The notes: generated by a model from the sequence alone, not told the origin. 52,029 nucleotides of DNA from JAOADN01 sp049323795 (GCA_049323795.1 JBMOOH010000054.1:1-52029), one strand, 5' to 3'. Shown: positions 15,794-25,034, numbered from the stretch's first letter. Numbers and translations: made by a program.

Positions 15794-17479
15794 TCAGCGG
15801 TCGCCGGTGCTCTTGAGCGCCGCGCCAAGGATGTCGCCGAGCGACGCACCCGAGTCGGACGAGCCGTACTGCTCGACGGCCTCCTTCTCCTCGGCGATCT
15901 CGCGCGCTTTGATCGACAGGCCGAGCTTGCGGGTCTTGGGGTCGACGTTCGTCACGCGCACGTCCACCTTGTCCCCCTTCTGGAACCGCTCGGGGCGCTG
16001 TTCGGCGCGATCGCGCGACAGGTCGGAGCGGCGGATGAAGGACTTCATGCCGTTGTAGTCCACCTCGATCCCGCCGTCCTCGATCGCGGTCACCGCGACG
16101 GTGATGACCGAGCCGCGCTTCACGCCGTCCACCGCGTCCGAGAACGTGTCCTCGTCGAGGGCCTTGACCGAGAGCGAGATACGTTCCTTCTCGACATCCA
16201 CCTCGCTCACCCGGGCCTTCACGGTGTCGCCCTTGCGGTAGGACTGGATCGCGTCCTCGCCACGCGACTCCCAGCTCAGGTCCGACAGGTGCACCATTCC
16301 GTCGATGTCGTTGTCGAGCCCGACAAACAGACCGAACTCGGTGATGTTCTTCACCTCGCCCTCGATCACGCTGCCCACGGGGTGCGTCTCGGCGAAGACT
16401 TCCCAGGGGTTGCGCATCGTCTGCTTGAGGCCGAGCGACACGCGGCGCTTGGTCTGGTCGATCTCGAGAACCATGACGTCCACCTCCTGCGAGGTCGAGA
16501 CGATCTTGCCGGGATGGACGTTCTTCTTGGTCCAGGACATTTCCGAGACGTGGACCAGCCCCTCGACCCCCGCCTCCAGCTCCACGAAGGCGCCGTAGTC
16601 GGTGATGTTGGTGACGCGGCCCTTGTGGACCGATCCGATCGGGAACTTCTCGGCCACCGAGTCCCACGGATCGGCCAGAAGCTGCTTGATCCCGAGGCTG
16701 ATGCGGTGGGTTTCCTTGTTGATCTTGATGACCTGGACCTTCACCGTCTCGCCGATGTTCAGGATCTCGGAGGGATGGTTCACGCGGCGCCACGCCATGT
16801 CGGTGACATGGAGCAGGCCGTCCACCCCGCCCAGATCGACGAAGGCGCCGTATTCGGTGATGTTCTTGACCACGCCGTCCACGGTCTGGCCCTCGTACAG
16901 GTTGCCGATGACCTCGGCGCGCTGCTCGGCGCGGGATTCTTCGAGGATCGCGCGGCGCGACACGACGATGTTGCCGCGGCGGCGGTCCATCTTCAGGATC
17001 TGGAACGGCTGCTTCATGCCCATGAGCGGGCCGGCGTCGCGCACCGGGCGCACGTCAACCTGCGAGCCCGGCAGGAACGCCACGGCGCCGCCGAGATCGA
17101 CCGTGAAGCCGCCCTTGACCCGGCCGAAGATCGCGCCCTCGACGCGGACCTCGTCGGCATAGGCCTTTTCCAGACGGTCCCAGGCCTCTTCGCGCTTGGC
17201 CTTCTCGCGGCTGACCACCGCCTCGCCTCGGGCGTTCTCGACGCGGTCGAGATAGACCTCGACGACGTCGCCCACCTTGATGTTCGGCTGTTCGCCGGGG
17301 GATGCGAATTCCTTGAGGTCGACGCGGCCTTCCATCTTGTAGCCGACATCGACGATGGCCTGTCCCGCCTCGATGGCGATGACACGGCCTTTGACAACGG
17401 TCCCTTCCTCGGGCGTGTCGATCTCGAAGCTTTCTTTGAGGAGGGCTTCGAATTCCTCCATCGAGGCTTTGGCGCACAT
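15794..17479 (-). CDS. rpsA: 30S ribosomal protein S1
   Basis: The 561-residue protein contains six S1 RNA-binding repeats. Examples are GTVVKGRVIAIEAGQAIVDVGYKMEGRV near 25, GQTVDGVVKNITEYGAFVDLGGVDGLLHVTDM near 200 and GSVHKGRVTNITDYGAFVELEAGVEGLVHVSEM near 285. S1 binds mRNA leaders on the small subunit. It starts MCAKASMEEFEALLKESFEI with AAAGGA upstream. The leader of about 165 nt contains a terminator-like hairpin, unusual for an essential ribosomal gene. cmk, its usual upstream neighbour, is displaced by an SDR and a small membrane-protein gene. Confidence 0.97.
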   Translation of the reverse strand: MCAKASMEEFEALLKESFEIDTPEEGTVVKGRVIAIEAGQAIVDVGYKMEGRVDLKEFASPGEQPNIKVGDVVEVYLDRVENARGEAVVSREKAKREEAWDRLEKAYADEVRVEGAIFGRVKGGFTVDLGGAVAFLPGSQVDVRPVRDAGPLMGMKQPFQILKMDRRRGNIVVSRRAILEESRAEQRAEVIGNLYEGQTVDGVVKNITEYGAFVDLGGVDGLLHVTDMAWRRVNHPSEILNIGETVKVQVIKINKETHRISLGIKQLLADPWDSVAEKFPIGSVHKGRVTNITDYGAFVELEAGVEGLVHVSEMSWTKKNVHPGKIVSTSQEVDVMVLEIDQTKRRVSLGLKQTMRNPWEVFAETHPVGSVIEGEVKNITEFGLFVGLDNDIDGMVHLSDLSWESRGEDAIQSYRKGDTVKARVSEVDVEKERISLSVKALDEDTFSDAVDGVKRGSVITVAVTAIEDGGIEVDYNGMKSFIRRSDLSRDRAEQRPERFQKGDKVDVRVTNVDPKTRKLGLSIKAREIAEEKEAVEQYGSSDSGASLGDILGAALKSTGDR

Positions 17480-17577
17480 GCGCGGTTCAGTCCTTTCATG
17501 TGTTGCACTGGCCGAGCGGTTGTCTCCGCCGGTCTTTCAGGGGTTTGTCCGTCCGTACCCGGGTCGTGCGGGGCGCG

Positions 17578-17607
17578 AAAAAATCAGGGCCGGTGCAACC
17601 CGACCCT
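17578..17607 (-). terminator. Intrinsic-terminator-like hairpin in the rpsA leader (candidate attenuator)
   Basis: On the minus strand an 8-bp stem, AGGGTCGG / CCGGCCCT (one T-G pair), with a six-base loop spans 17586-17607. It is followed by GA and then six T residues (17578-17583). It lies between the candidate rpsA promoter and the rpsA start, about 100 nt before the start codon. This is the best U-tract terminator I found in the window. It would make a short leader RNA of about 70 nt when termination occurs. Confidence 0.65.
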
Positions 17608-17652
17608 GCTCGTCCCCGCATGCGTCCCGGTCTTCGGCCGTTCGACGAGGGC

Positions 17653-17681
17653 GCTATAGGGGAAAGGGCGGCGGATGGCAA
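17653..17681 (-). promoter_or_regulatory. rpsA promoter
   Basis: Minus strand TTGCCA (17676-17681) and TATAGC (17653-17658) are separated by exactly 17 bp, a good housekeeping sigma factor promoter. Transcription should begin near 17646, giving a leader of about 165 nt. Confidence 0.7.
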
Positions 17682-17755
17682 GCGGTCAGGCAGGATCCCC
17701 GCCCGCGCCCCGCCCCGACCCCACTTCCGCCCGATTCCGGGTGCCTGATCGCGCC

Positions 17756-18082
17756 ATGCGCAGTCTTGCCCTCCCGTTCCTGCTCGGCCTCGGCCTCTGG
17801 TCCGCCGCCTCGGGCCTCTCGCCCCGGCGCGAACTCTGGGACGACCCCGCCTTCTGGACCCGGGCCTGGCCCGCCGCGCTGATCCTCTCGGCGCTCCTCG
17901 GCCGCCTGCTTCCCGGCGCCGGCTGGAAACCCGGCGCGGCGGTGGGCGCGGCACTGCTGCCGGTCATCCTTGCCGGGGCTTCCGACTGGTCGCTCCTGCC
18001 GATGGGGGCCGCTCTCGTGGCGGTCCTCGCGCTTCCGCACGCCGCCGCATCGGCCCTCGCAGGACGCACCTCCGGCCGCTGA
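17756..18082 (+). CDS. Small hydrophobic membrane protein
   Basis: From the ATG at 17756 the product has 108 residues with three or four hydrophobic stretches: SLALPFLLGLGLWSAASGL, WPAALILSALLGRLL, GAAVGAALLPVILAG, LPMGAALVAVLALPHAAA. No family recognised. It is divergent from rpsA and its 5' end lies close to that promoter. A frame opening at 17675 overlaps the rpsA promoter and is less likely. The hydrophobic pattern supports a real gene, but GC-rich DNA can mimic this. Confidence 0.5.
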   Translation: MRSLALPFLLGLGLWSAASGLSPRRELWDDPAFWTRAWPAALILSALLGRLLPGAGWKPGAAVGAALLPVILAGASDWSLLPMGAALVAVLALPHAAASALAGRTSGR

Positions 18083-18179
18083 GGCGCCCCCCGCCCCACC
18101 GCCGCCTGCGCACCTGAGGAAGACGCGGAAAAGGCGCCCATCGCACCCGGAAAACCCTTTCTCTGCAGATACCTGCGCC

Positions 18180-18968
18180 TCACGGCATGAGTTGGCCGCC
18201 GTTCACCTCGATCACCTGCCCGACGACATACCCCGAGAGCGCCTTCGAGGCGAGGAAGAGATAGGCCCCGACGCATTCCTCCGGCGTCCCGACCCGGCCG
18301 GCCGGAATCGTGGCCACCGCCGCGGCAAGCTGGGCCTCGGTCGAATAGCGCGCGTGGAAGGGCGTGGCGATCACCCCCGGCGCGACCGCGTTCACCCGGA
18401 TGCCGGACCCGATCAGCTCCTTCGCCAGACCATGCGTCAGGGTCGAGACGAACCCCTTCGCCGCGCCGTAGGGCCCGGCCCCCGCCGAGCCGCCGTTGCG
18501 GGCCGCGATCGAGGTCGTGTTGATGATGAACCCGCCCCAGCCCGTCTCCCTGGCTGCCGCCCTCAGATGCGGGATCGCCGCCCGGCTCGCCGCCAGCACC
18601 GAGCGGGCATTGAGGTCCATGATCTCGTCATAATCCGCGTCGCCGGCGTTCTCCCACAGCACCCGCCGCACCATCCCGCCCGCGTTGTTCACAAGCCCGT
18701 CCAGCCGCCCGAAGGCCGCCACGGTCTCCTCGACCGCCCGCTCCATCTCGCCCGGCCGCGACGCATCTGCCCGGATCAGCCGCACGCGCCCCTGCCCAGC
18801 CTCGATCTCCGCCGCCACCGCCTCGGCCGCCTCCCGGCTGGCGTTGTAGTGCAGCCCGACCAGGCACCCCTGCGCCGCGAAAGCCCGCGCCAGCGCCGCG
18901 CCGATCCCGGTCGAGGCGCCGGTGATCAAGACCGCCTTTCCGGCAAGCTCCGGTATCCTGACAGTCAT
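18180..18968 (-). CDS. Short-chain dehydrogenase/reductase (SDR)
   Basis: The 262-residue classical SDR has the cofactor motif TGASTGIG (about 15-22), NNAGG (about 92), the catalytic Ser in INTTSIAARNG, Tyr-x3-Lys in PYGAAKGF and the C-terminal GYVVGQVIEVNGGQL. It most resembles 3-oxoacyl-ACP reductase/glucose dehydrogenase-type members; the substrate is not inferable. Its start overlaps the cmk stop by 4 bp, so it is translationally coupled to a nucleotide kinase with which it has no obvious functional link. Confidence 0.9.
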   Translation of the reverse strand: MTVRIPELAGKAVLITGASTGIGAALARAFAAQGCLVGLHYNASREAAEAVAAEIEAGQGRVRLIRADASRPGEMERAVEETVAAFGRLDGLVNNAGGMVRRVLWENAGDADYDEIMDLNARSVLAASRAAIPHLRAAARETGWGGFIINTTSIAARNGGSAGAGPYGAAKGFVSTLTHGLAKELIGSGIRVNAVAPGVIATPFHARYSTEAQLAAAVATIPAGRVGTPEECVGAYLFLASKALSGYVVGQVIEVNGGQLMP

Positions 18969-19561
18969 CGCGTTGCCCCCTTCAGTTTCGCCTCCACAAC
19001 CGCCACCGCCCGCGCCACGGCCTCCGAGACCGACATCCGCGAGGTATCCAGCACCAGCGCATCCGCCGCCGCCCGCATCGGCGCTGCATCGCGCGAGGCG
19101 TCGCGGGCATCGCGCGCGCGCAGGTCGGCCAGGACCTGCGCCTCGTCTCCGCCAAGCTCCAGCCAGCGGCGATGCGCCCTGACCTCGTCCGAGGCGGTGA
19201 CGTAGAGCTTCACCTCGGCCCCGGGACAGATCACCGTCCCGATATCCCGCCCGTCAAGCACCGCGCCCCCCTCGGCCCGCGCGAAGCGGCGCTGGAAGTC
19301 GAGGAGCGCCGCCCGCACCTCGGGGATCGCCGCCACCCTGCTTGCCGCCTGCCCCGCCTCGGCGGTCCGCAGGCCGGGGCGCGCAAGGTCGATCTCGCTC
19401 AGGCCGCGCGCCGCCGCCACCGCGTCGCCGCCCTTCGCCCCGACGGCGCGGTAGAGAAGCCCGGTATCCAGATGGCGGAACCCGAACCGGCCCGCCACGG
19501 CGCGGGCGATCGTGCCCTTCCCCGCCGCCGCCGGCCCGTCGATCGCCACCGTGAAGATCAT
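18965..19561 (-). CDS. cmk: Cytidylate kinase
   Basis: This 198-residue P-loop kinase phosphorylates (d)CMP. It starts MIFTVAIDGPAAAGKGT (Walker A at about 9-17), followed by FRHLDTGLLYRAVG, LDGRDIGTVICPGAEVKLYVTAS and a C-terminal helix. It is slightly shorter than the usual 210-225 residues. aroA lies 73 bp upstream. The common order aroA-cmk-rpsA is kept, with extra genes inserted before rpsA. Confidence 0.94.
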   Translation of the reverse strand: MIFTVAIDGPAAAGKGTIARAVAGRFGFRHLDTGLLYRAVGAKGGDAVAAARGLSEIDLARPGLRTAEAGQAASRVAAIPEVRAALLDFQRRFARAEGGAVLDGRDIGTVICPGAEVKLYVTASDEVRAHRRWLELGGDEAQVLADLRARDARDASRDAAPMRAAADALVLDTSRMSVSEAVARAVAVVEAKLKGATR

Positions 19562-19583
19562 GCCCGCCCCCGCCCGTCACCCT

Positions 19584-19626
19584 GGCCCAAGTATCCTCCG
19601 GGGGTGTGGGGGTGGAAAACCCCCAC
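19584..19626 (-). repeat. Dispersed intergenic repeat, copy 1 (hairpin plus GGATACTTGGG tail)
   Basis: On the minus strand a perfect 8-bp stem GTGGGGGT / ACCCCCAC (19606-19626) is followed by CCGGAGGATACTTGGGCC (19584-19601). The same hairpin-plus-tail pattern recurs at 36967-37030 and 37149-37199. Here it fills the aroA-cmk gap and may act as a terminator or processing site. Confidence 0.65.
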
Positions 19627-19634
19627 CCTCTCGG

Positions 19635-20981
19635 TCAGTCCCGCCGGATGTCCGCCCCGAGGGCGCGCATCAGGTCCTCGAACACCGGGAAGGACGTGGC
19701 GATGGGACTGCCGTCGTCGACCGAGATCGGGTTCCTCGACGCAAGGCCGAGCACGAGGAAGCTCATCGCGATACGGTGGTCGATATGGGTCTTCGCCGTT
19801 GCCCCGCCCGGCACGCCCGCGGCACCCATCCCGTGGACGATCAGCGTATCCGCGTCCTCCTCGACGCGCACCCCGCAGGCCTCCAGCCCGCGCGCCATGG
19901 CGTCGATCCGGTCGCTTTCCTTCACGCGCAGCTCCCGGACCCCGCGCATCACCGTCGTGCCCGTCGCGCAGGCCGCGACGACCGACAGGACGGGGAACTC
20001 GTCGATCATGCTCGCCGCGCGCTCTTCGGGCACCTCGATGCCCCTCAGATCGCCCGTGAAGCGCACGCGCAGGTCCGCGACCGGCTCGCCGCCTTCCTCG
20101 CGCGGGTTCCCGAACCCGATCGACGCGCCCATCTCGACGAGCGTGCGGTAGAGGCCGTTGCGGGTGAGGTTCTGGCTGACCCCCGGCACCAGGATGTCCG
20201 ACCCCTCGACCAGAAGCGCCGCGCAGACCGGGAAGGCCGCCGAGGACGGATCGCGGGGGACGGCGACCGTCCGGGGCTTCAGCTCGGGCTGGCCGCGAAG
20301 GGTGATGACCGTGCCCTCGGCGGTCTTCTCGGCCGACAGCGTCGCGCCGAAGCCGGTCAGCATCCGCTCGGAATGATCGCGCGTCGGCTCGGTCTCGATC
20401 ACCACCGTCTCGCCGGGGGCGTTGAGGCCGGCAAGCAGCACCGCCGACTTCACCTGCGCCGAGGGGACGGGGACCGTGTAGCGCACCGGCACGGGCTGCG
20501 CGGCGCCCAGGACCGTCATCGGCAGCCGCCCGCCCTGCCGGCCGCAGGCCCGCGCCCCGAACAGCGACAGCGGGTCGGTCACGCGGCCCATGGGGCGCTT
20601 CCGCAAGCTGGCATCGCCGGTGAAGGTCGCGGTGATCGGCGTCGTCGCCATCGCGCCCATGATGAGCCGGACGCCGGTGCCCGAATTCCCGCAGTCGATC
20701 ACATCCGCCGGTTCGGCAAAGCCGCCGACGCCCACGCCCCACACCGACCAGCTGCCTTCGCCATGCCGCGTCACCTCGGCCCCGAAGGCGCGCATGGCCT
20801 TCGCCGTGTCAAGAACGTCCTGCCCTTCCAGAAGCCCGGTCACCTTCGTCTCGCCGACCGCCAGCGCGCCGAGGATGAGCGCGCGGTGGCTGATCGACTT
20901 GTCGCCCGGAACGGCGGCAGTCCCCTTCAGCGGGCCAGACCGCCGTGCGGTCATCGGAATGGCGGCACCGTGGCCCGACAT
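19635..20981 (-). CDS. aroA: 3-phosphoshikimate 1-carboxyvinyltransferase (EPSP synthase)
   Basis: The 448-residue enzyme of the shikimate pathway joins PEP and shikimate-3-phosphate. The PEP/S3P-binding N-terminus is PGDKSISHRALILGALA, with Lys28. NSGTGVRLIMG, the FTGDASLRKRPMGR block, DEFPVLSVVAACATGTT and ELRVKESDRIDAMARGL are all present. The second-signature glycines (DCGNSGTG) suggest a class like that of other Alphaproteobacteria. It heads the aroA-cmk-SDR cluster. Confidence 0.96.
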   Translation of the reverse strand: MSGHGAAIPMTARRSGPLKGTAAVPGDKSISHRALILGALAVGETKVTGLLEGQDVLDTAKAMRAFGAEVTRHGEGSWSVWGVGVGGFAEPADVIDCGNSGTGVRLIMGAMATTPITATFTGDASLRKRPMGRVTDPLSLFGARACGRQGGRLPMTVLGAAQPVPVRYTVPVPSAQVKSAVLLAGLNAPGETVVIETEPTRDHSERMLTGFGATLSAEKTAEGTVITLRGQPELKPRTVAVPRDPSSAAFPVCAALLVEGSDILVPGVSQNLTRNGLYRTLVEMGASIGFGNPREEGGEPVADLRVRFTGDLRGIEVPEERAASMIDEFPVLSVVAACATGTTVMRGVRELRVKESDRIDAMARGLEACGVRVEEDADTLIVHGMGAAGVPGGATAKTHIDHRIAMSFLVLGLASRNPISVDDGSPIATSFPVFEDLMRALGADIRRD

Positions 20982-21070
20982 CGCTTCGCACTCCCCTTCG
21001 TGATCCGCTGTGCCTGATAGCGAAGGCGTCGCGGACGGTCCATGCCCTGTTTGCGGGCGCGGTCGACCCG

Positions 21071-21772
21071 TCAGTCGCGGCGGAAGGTGAGGTAATGCGG
21101 CACCCGGCCCTCGCGCAGGGCCTTCCGCTCGTAGCGGGTCGAGGGCCAGTCGGGCCAGGGATCACCCCCCTCCGACACCAGCGCGAATCCTGCCTTCGGC
21201 ACCTCCCGCAGGGTCTGGCGCACGTAGTCGGGAATGTCCGTCGCCACCCGGAACTCCGCCCCCGGCGCCATGATCCGGTACAGCGGCACCAGATGGTCCT
21301 GCGTCACGAAGCGCCGCCGGTGATGGCGCCGCTTCGGCCAAGGATCGGGGTAGTTCAGGAACACCTTCCCGATGCAGGCATCGGGCAGCACGTCCATCAG
21401 GTCGCGCACGTCGCCGGGATGGAGCGCGAGGTTCCGCACATCGGCGTCCCGGATCTTGCCCAGAAGCATGGCGACGCCGTTCACGAAGACCTCGCAGCCG
21501 ATGAGGAACACATCCGGGTAGCGCGTCGCCATCGCGACAAGGTGCTCGCCGCCGCCGAAGCCCACTTCCAGCCACAGCGGGCGCGCCCCGAACAGGGCCG
21601 CCGGATCAACCGGTGTGCGATCCGGATTGTCGTCCCGCGTGACGCCGCGCATCTGCCAGCGACCGAGGTCCTGCTCCAGATAGCCGACCTGCGCCGCGCG
21701 CATCGTCTTGCCCCGGATGCGGCCATAGAAGTTGCGCCAGTCTTTCCGGCTGTCGTAGTCGGTCACGGCCAA
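21071..21772 (-). CDS. trmB: tRNA (guanine-N7-)-methyltransferase
   Basis: The 233-residue SAM-dependent enzyme makes m7G46 in tRNA. The SAM motif LEVGFGGGEHLVAMA lies at about 65-80; the family block KVFLNYPDPWPKRRHHRRRFV and the C-terminal STRYERKALREGR are clear. In related genomes trmB often lies directly after metK. Here a regulator pseudogene and a small gene (21836-23833) sit between them. Confidence 0.95.
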   Translation of the reverse strand: MAVTDYDSRKDWRNFYGRIRGKTMRAAQVGYLEQDLGRWQMRGVTRDDNPDRTPVDPAALFGARPLWLEVGFGGGEHLVAMATRYPDVFLIGCEVFVNGVAMLLGKIRDADVRNLALHPGDVRDLMDVLPDACIGKVFLNYPDPWPKRRHHRRRFVTQDHLVPLYRIMAPGAEFRVATDIPDYVRQTLREVPKAGFALVSEGGDPWPDWPSTRYERKALREGRVPHYLTFRRD

Positions 21773-21835
21773 GGGCTCCGAAAGTGGTCCGCGGCCTCTA
21801 CCCGCCGTGCGGACGGGCCGTCAAGGCATGGCCGC

Positions 21836-23400
21836 TCAGTCGGGAAAACCGGCCAGTCGCAGCCCTTCGCCGATCATCTGCCCGATGCCCGGGGCCGAAT
21901 AGGGCACGGCACCGCGGAACTGCGCGACCGAGGCCCCCGGCATCCTTGCCAGCACCGCTTCCCGCCAGCGGGCGGCGGCGGCGAAGTCGCCGGTCAGCGC
22001 CGCGGTTGCGGCCGCCATCATCACCAGGATGAAGTGGTTGGGCGCGCGCCTGGCCCCCCGCGCCGCCAGATCCGCGGCCTCGGCAAGCCTGCCCGCCCCA
22101 AGTGCCACGACACCGAGATTCGACAGCATCGGCCCCATCAACGGGTCGAGCGGGCTGAGCCGGATCGACGCCGCTATCGACGCGCCGGCATCATCCACCC
22201 GTGGCGACCACAGTTTCGCGAAGCCGCGGGAATAATGCGCCTTGGCGTAGCTCGGGTTCAGGTCCAGCGCCCGGTCCAGCCATTCGACACCCCCCTCCGC
22301 ATCGCGGGACAACAGCAGGTTGCGCCCCATGGCGAAATTGCTCGCCGGGTCCAGCGGATCGATCTCGATGCCGCGCTCGGCAAAACGCCGTACCTCGGTG
22401 ACGGACCTGTCGCGATCCGTCGTGTAGCTCATCACCACGTCCTGAAAGCTGGTGAAGGACCGCGCCGCGAAAGCGGGGGCGAAATAGGGGTCGAGCACCG
22501 TTGCCCGCTCGAACAACCGTGCAGCCTCGGCGTTTCCTTCGCGCGTAAAGCGATAGACGTGCCGCAATCCCAGATGGAACGCTTCCCAGGCATCCAGCGC
22601 CTCGAAAGACTTGCGCTGCGCCCGGTCCGCCTCGTGCAGCGGGATGCGCAGTTCCAGCGCCGCCAGAACGGCCGAGGCGACGACCTCCCGAAAGGCGGCG
22701 ATTTCCGCCATGTCGGCAGTGATGCGGTCGGTCCAGAGCACCGACTGGCTGATCGTTCAGACAGGTCCACCTGCACCGACCAGCGGGGCCCCGCCTCACG
22801 CCAGAGCGTACCGGTAATCACATAGTCGGCGCCCAGTGTTGCATGGAGTGCCGCCAGATCGACCGGGGGCGCACGGAACCGGAACGAGGATTCCCGCGCG
22901 ATGACACGCAGCCAGCGCAGCCGCGCGAGATGCGCCGCCACCTCGGCGGCGACGGCGTCGCCCAGTAGGGCGGCCGGACCCGCCTCGACCGGCATCCGGA
23001 ACGGCAGCACGGCAATGGTCGGCGGACCGCGCGCCTCGCCGCCCGGAACCGCGGCCGGCTCGACGGCTCTGGCCGCGACCTGCGCCGCCGCCAGGATCGT
23101 CACCGGCGCGGTCATGCGGAAACCCTGCCCGCGCACGGTGCGGATGACCGTCTGTGCCTCGCCGGTGTCGTCGACCGCCTTGCGGGCCAGCTTGATGACC
23201 GTGGCGACCGCCGCATCCGACACGTGCAGCCCGCCCCAGACGGTCTCGATCAGTTCGGACATGCCGATGACCCGGTCGGTGTTCTCGGCCAGATGGCGCA
23301 GCACCGCGAAGGCCTCGGGTTCGACATGCCGCAGGCCATCCGGGCCGCGCAGTTCGCCGAGGTCAAGGTCGAGCGTGAAGGCGGAGAAGCGCAGTTTCAT
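21836..23400 (-). pseudogene. Winged-helix/TPR (CadC-like) regulator split by a frameshift
   Basis: The 5' part starts at 23400 (MKLRFSAFTLDLDLGELRG). It encodes an OmpR-type winged-helix DNA-binding domain (AFAVLRHLAENTDRVIGMSELIETVWGGLHVSDAAVATVIKLARKAV, RTVRGQGFRM) and an adenylate-cyclase-like segment (IAVLPFRM, GDAVAAEVAAHLARLRWLRVIARES, DYVITGTLWR). The coherent sequence stops at VQVDLSER near 22760. It resumes in another frame near 22741 (LWTDRITADMAEIAAFREVV) and continues as TPR-like repeats to 21836. A single-base indel in about 22738-22760 explains both halves. It could be a decayed gene, a sequencing error or, less likely, programmed frameshifting. It is divergent from the small gene at 23546. 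Confidence 0.8.
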
Positions 23401-23545
23401 GAGTTCGGCACCGGCGCTTCCCCCGCCAAATCCACATCAGAAACGCAAGTGGCGCTCAAGCGCCGGCATATCGGCCAGCATAGCCTCGGGTTCAGGATTG
23501 CGGCAAGCGCCGTGCCCGCCAGCAGAACCGGAAGGAGACCCCGCC

Positions 23546-23833
23546 ATGACCGCAATCCTGACCGTAACACTCACCGATGTCGCCAGGCCGTCCCCGCGCC
23601 GTCAGTTCGCCGCCCTGCGCGCCCTCTTCCGCAAGATGGCCTCGCTCCCGCAGGAGACGCAGGCGCAGTTCGCCAGGGTCAGGGCGGCCTATGTCCTTCA
23701 GGCGGAGTTTTCTAACCTGCCGGACGAGGCTCTTGGCGACGCGGGAATGTCGGCTGAGGACATTCTGTCGGCCCGGTCCTACAGCGAGGGCCTGCCGTTC
23801 TTCATGCAGTCCGGTTTCGGCAGGCGCCGCTGA
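23546..23833 (+). CDS. Small protein of unknown function, divergent from the TPR regulator
   Basis: The 95-residue product begins at the ATG of 23546, with a strong AAGGAGA 8 bp upstream. The sequence MTAILTVTLTDVARPSPRRQ is followed by a helical, charged middle (FAALRALFRKMASLPQETQAQFARVRAAYVLQAEF) and an acidic segment. There is no signal peptide or membrane segment, and I recognise no family. Divergence from a winged-helix regulator 145 bp away suggests it may have been a target of that regulator. Confidence 0.65.
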   Translation: MTAILTVTLTDVARPSPRRQFAALRALFRKMASLPQETQAQFARVRAAYVLQAEFSNLPDEALGDAGMSAEDILSARSYSEGLPFFMQSGFGRRR

Positions 23834-23861
23834 CGGGCGCGGGGCCGCCCGGCCAATGACC

Positions 23862-25028
23862 TCACACCGCCTTCTTCAGGGCCTCGACCAGATCGGTGCG
23901 TTCCCACGAGAAGCCGCCATCCGCGTCCGGCGCGCGGCCGAAATGGCCATAGGCCGAGGTGCGCGCATAGATCGGGCGGTTCAGGCTCAGGTGCGTCCTG
24001 ATGCCGCGCGGGGTCAGGTCCATGACCTTCGCCACCGCCATCTCGATCGCGGCCTCGGGCACCATGCCTGTGCCATGGGTGTCCACATAGATCGACAGCG
24101 GCTTGGCCACCCCGATGGCATAGGACACCTGCAAAGTGCAGCGCCGCGCCAGACCCGATGCCACCACGTTCTTCGCCAGATACCGCGCCGCATAGGCCGC
24201 CGAGCGGTCCACCTTGGTCGGGTCCTTGCCGCTGAAGGCCCCGCCGCCATGCGGGGCGGCACCACCATAGGTATCGACGATGATCTTGCGCCCGGTCAGG
24301 CCCGCGTCGCCGTCCGGCCCGCCGATGACGAAGGTGCCGGTGGGGTTCACCCACCATTCGGTCTTCTTCGTCAGCCAGCCGTCGGGCAGAACCTCGCGGA
24401 TGTAGGGCTCGACGATCCTGCGGATCACCTTCGACGTCTGCCGCCTCGATGTGTGCTGCGTCGAGAGGACGATCGACGTCACCTCGACGGGCTTGCCGTC
24501 CGCGTAGCGCAGGCTGATCTGGCTCTTGGCATCCGGCCCCAGGGTCGGCTCGGCCCCGGACTTCCGCGCCTCGCTGAGCCGGCGCAGGACCGCATGGGCG
24601 TACTGGATCGGCGCCGGCATGAAGTCCGGCGTCTCGTCGGTGGCGTAGCCGAACATGATGCCCTGGTCGCCGGCGCCGTCCTTGTCCACCCCCTGCGCGA
24701 TGTGGGCCGACTGCTCGTGGATGTAGTTGTGGACCCTGATCTTGTCCCAGTGGAACTTCCTCTGCTCGTAGCCGATGTCCCTGACACAGGCGCGGACGAT
24801 CCCGTCGATCCGCTCCATCATCGCCTTGGTCTTCTCGGCGCTCGACAGCCCCACCTCGCCGCCGACGACCACGCGGTTCGTCGTGGCGAAGGTCTCGCAG
24901 GCCACGCGGGCGTTCGGTTCTTCGGTCAGGAAGGCATCGAGGACGGCATCCGAAATGCGGTCGCAGACCTTGTCGGGGTGCCCCTCGGAGACGGATTCCG
25001 AGGTGAAGATGTAATTCTGCCGGGACAT
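23862..25028 (-). CDS. metK: S-adenosylmethionine synthetase
   Basis: The 388-residue enzyme forms SAM from methionine and ATP. The family blocks FTSESVSEGHPDKVCD, DGAGDQGIMFGYA, the P-loop-like GGGAFSGKDPTKVDRSAAYAARY and FVIGGPDGDAGLTGRKIIVDTYGG are intact. It is preceded by an RNA element matching the SAM/SAH riboswitch that would mask its ribosome binding site, so translation should fall when SAM is abundant. lnt is upstream on the same strand. Confidence 0.97.
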   Translation of the reverse strand: MSRQNYIFTSESVSEGHPDKVCDRISDAVLDAFLTEEPNARVACETFATTNRVVVGGEVGLSSAEKTKAMMERIDGIVRACVRDIGYEQRKFHWDKIRVHNYIHEQSAHIAQGVDKDGAGDQGIMFGYATDETPDFMPAPIQYAHAVLRRLSEARKSGAEPTLGPDAKSQISLRYADGKPVEVTSIVLSTQHTSRRQTSKVIRRIVEPYIREVLPDGWLTKKTEWWVNPTGTFVIGGPDGDAGLTGRKIIVDTYGGAAPHGGGAFSGKDPTKVDRSAAYAARYLAKNVVASGLARRCTLQVSYAIGVAKPLSIYVDTHGTGMVPEAAIEMAVAKVMDLTPRGIRTHLSLNRPIYARTSAYGHFGRAPDADGGFSWERTDLVEALKKAV

Positions 25029-25034
25029 GGGAGG

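Noticed and set aside
15122..17659. Plus-strand open frame of 845 codons opposite rpsA
   Set aside because: It mirrors rpsA in high-GC DNA where stops are rare; composition is rich in D, H, R, L and V without domains.
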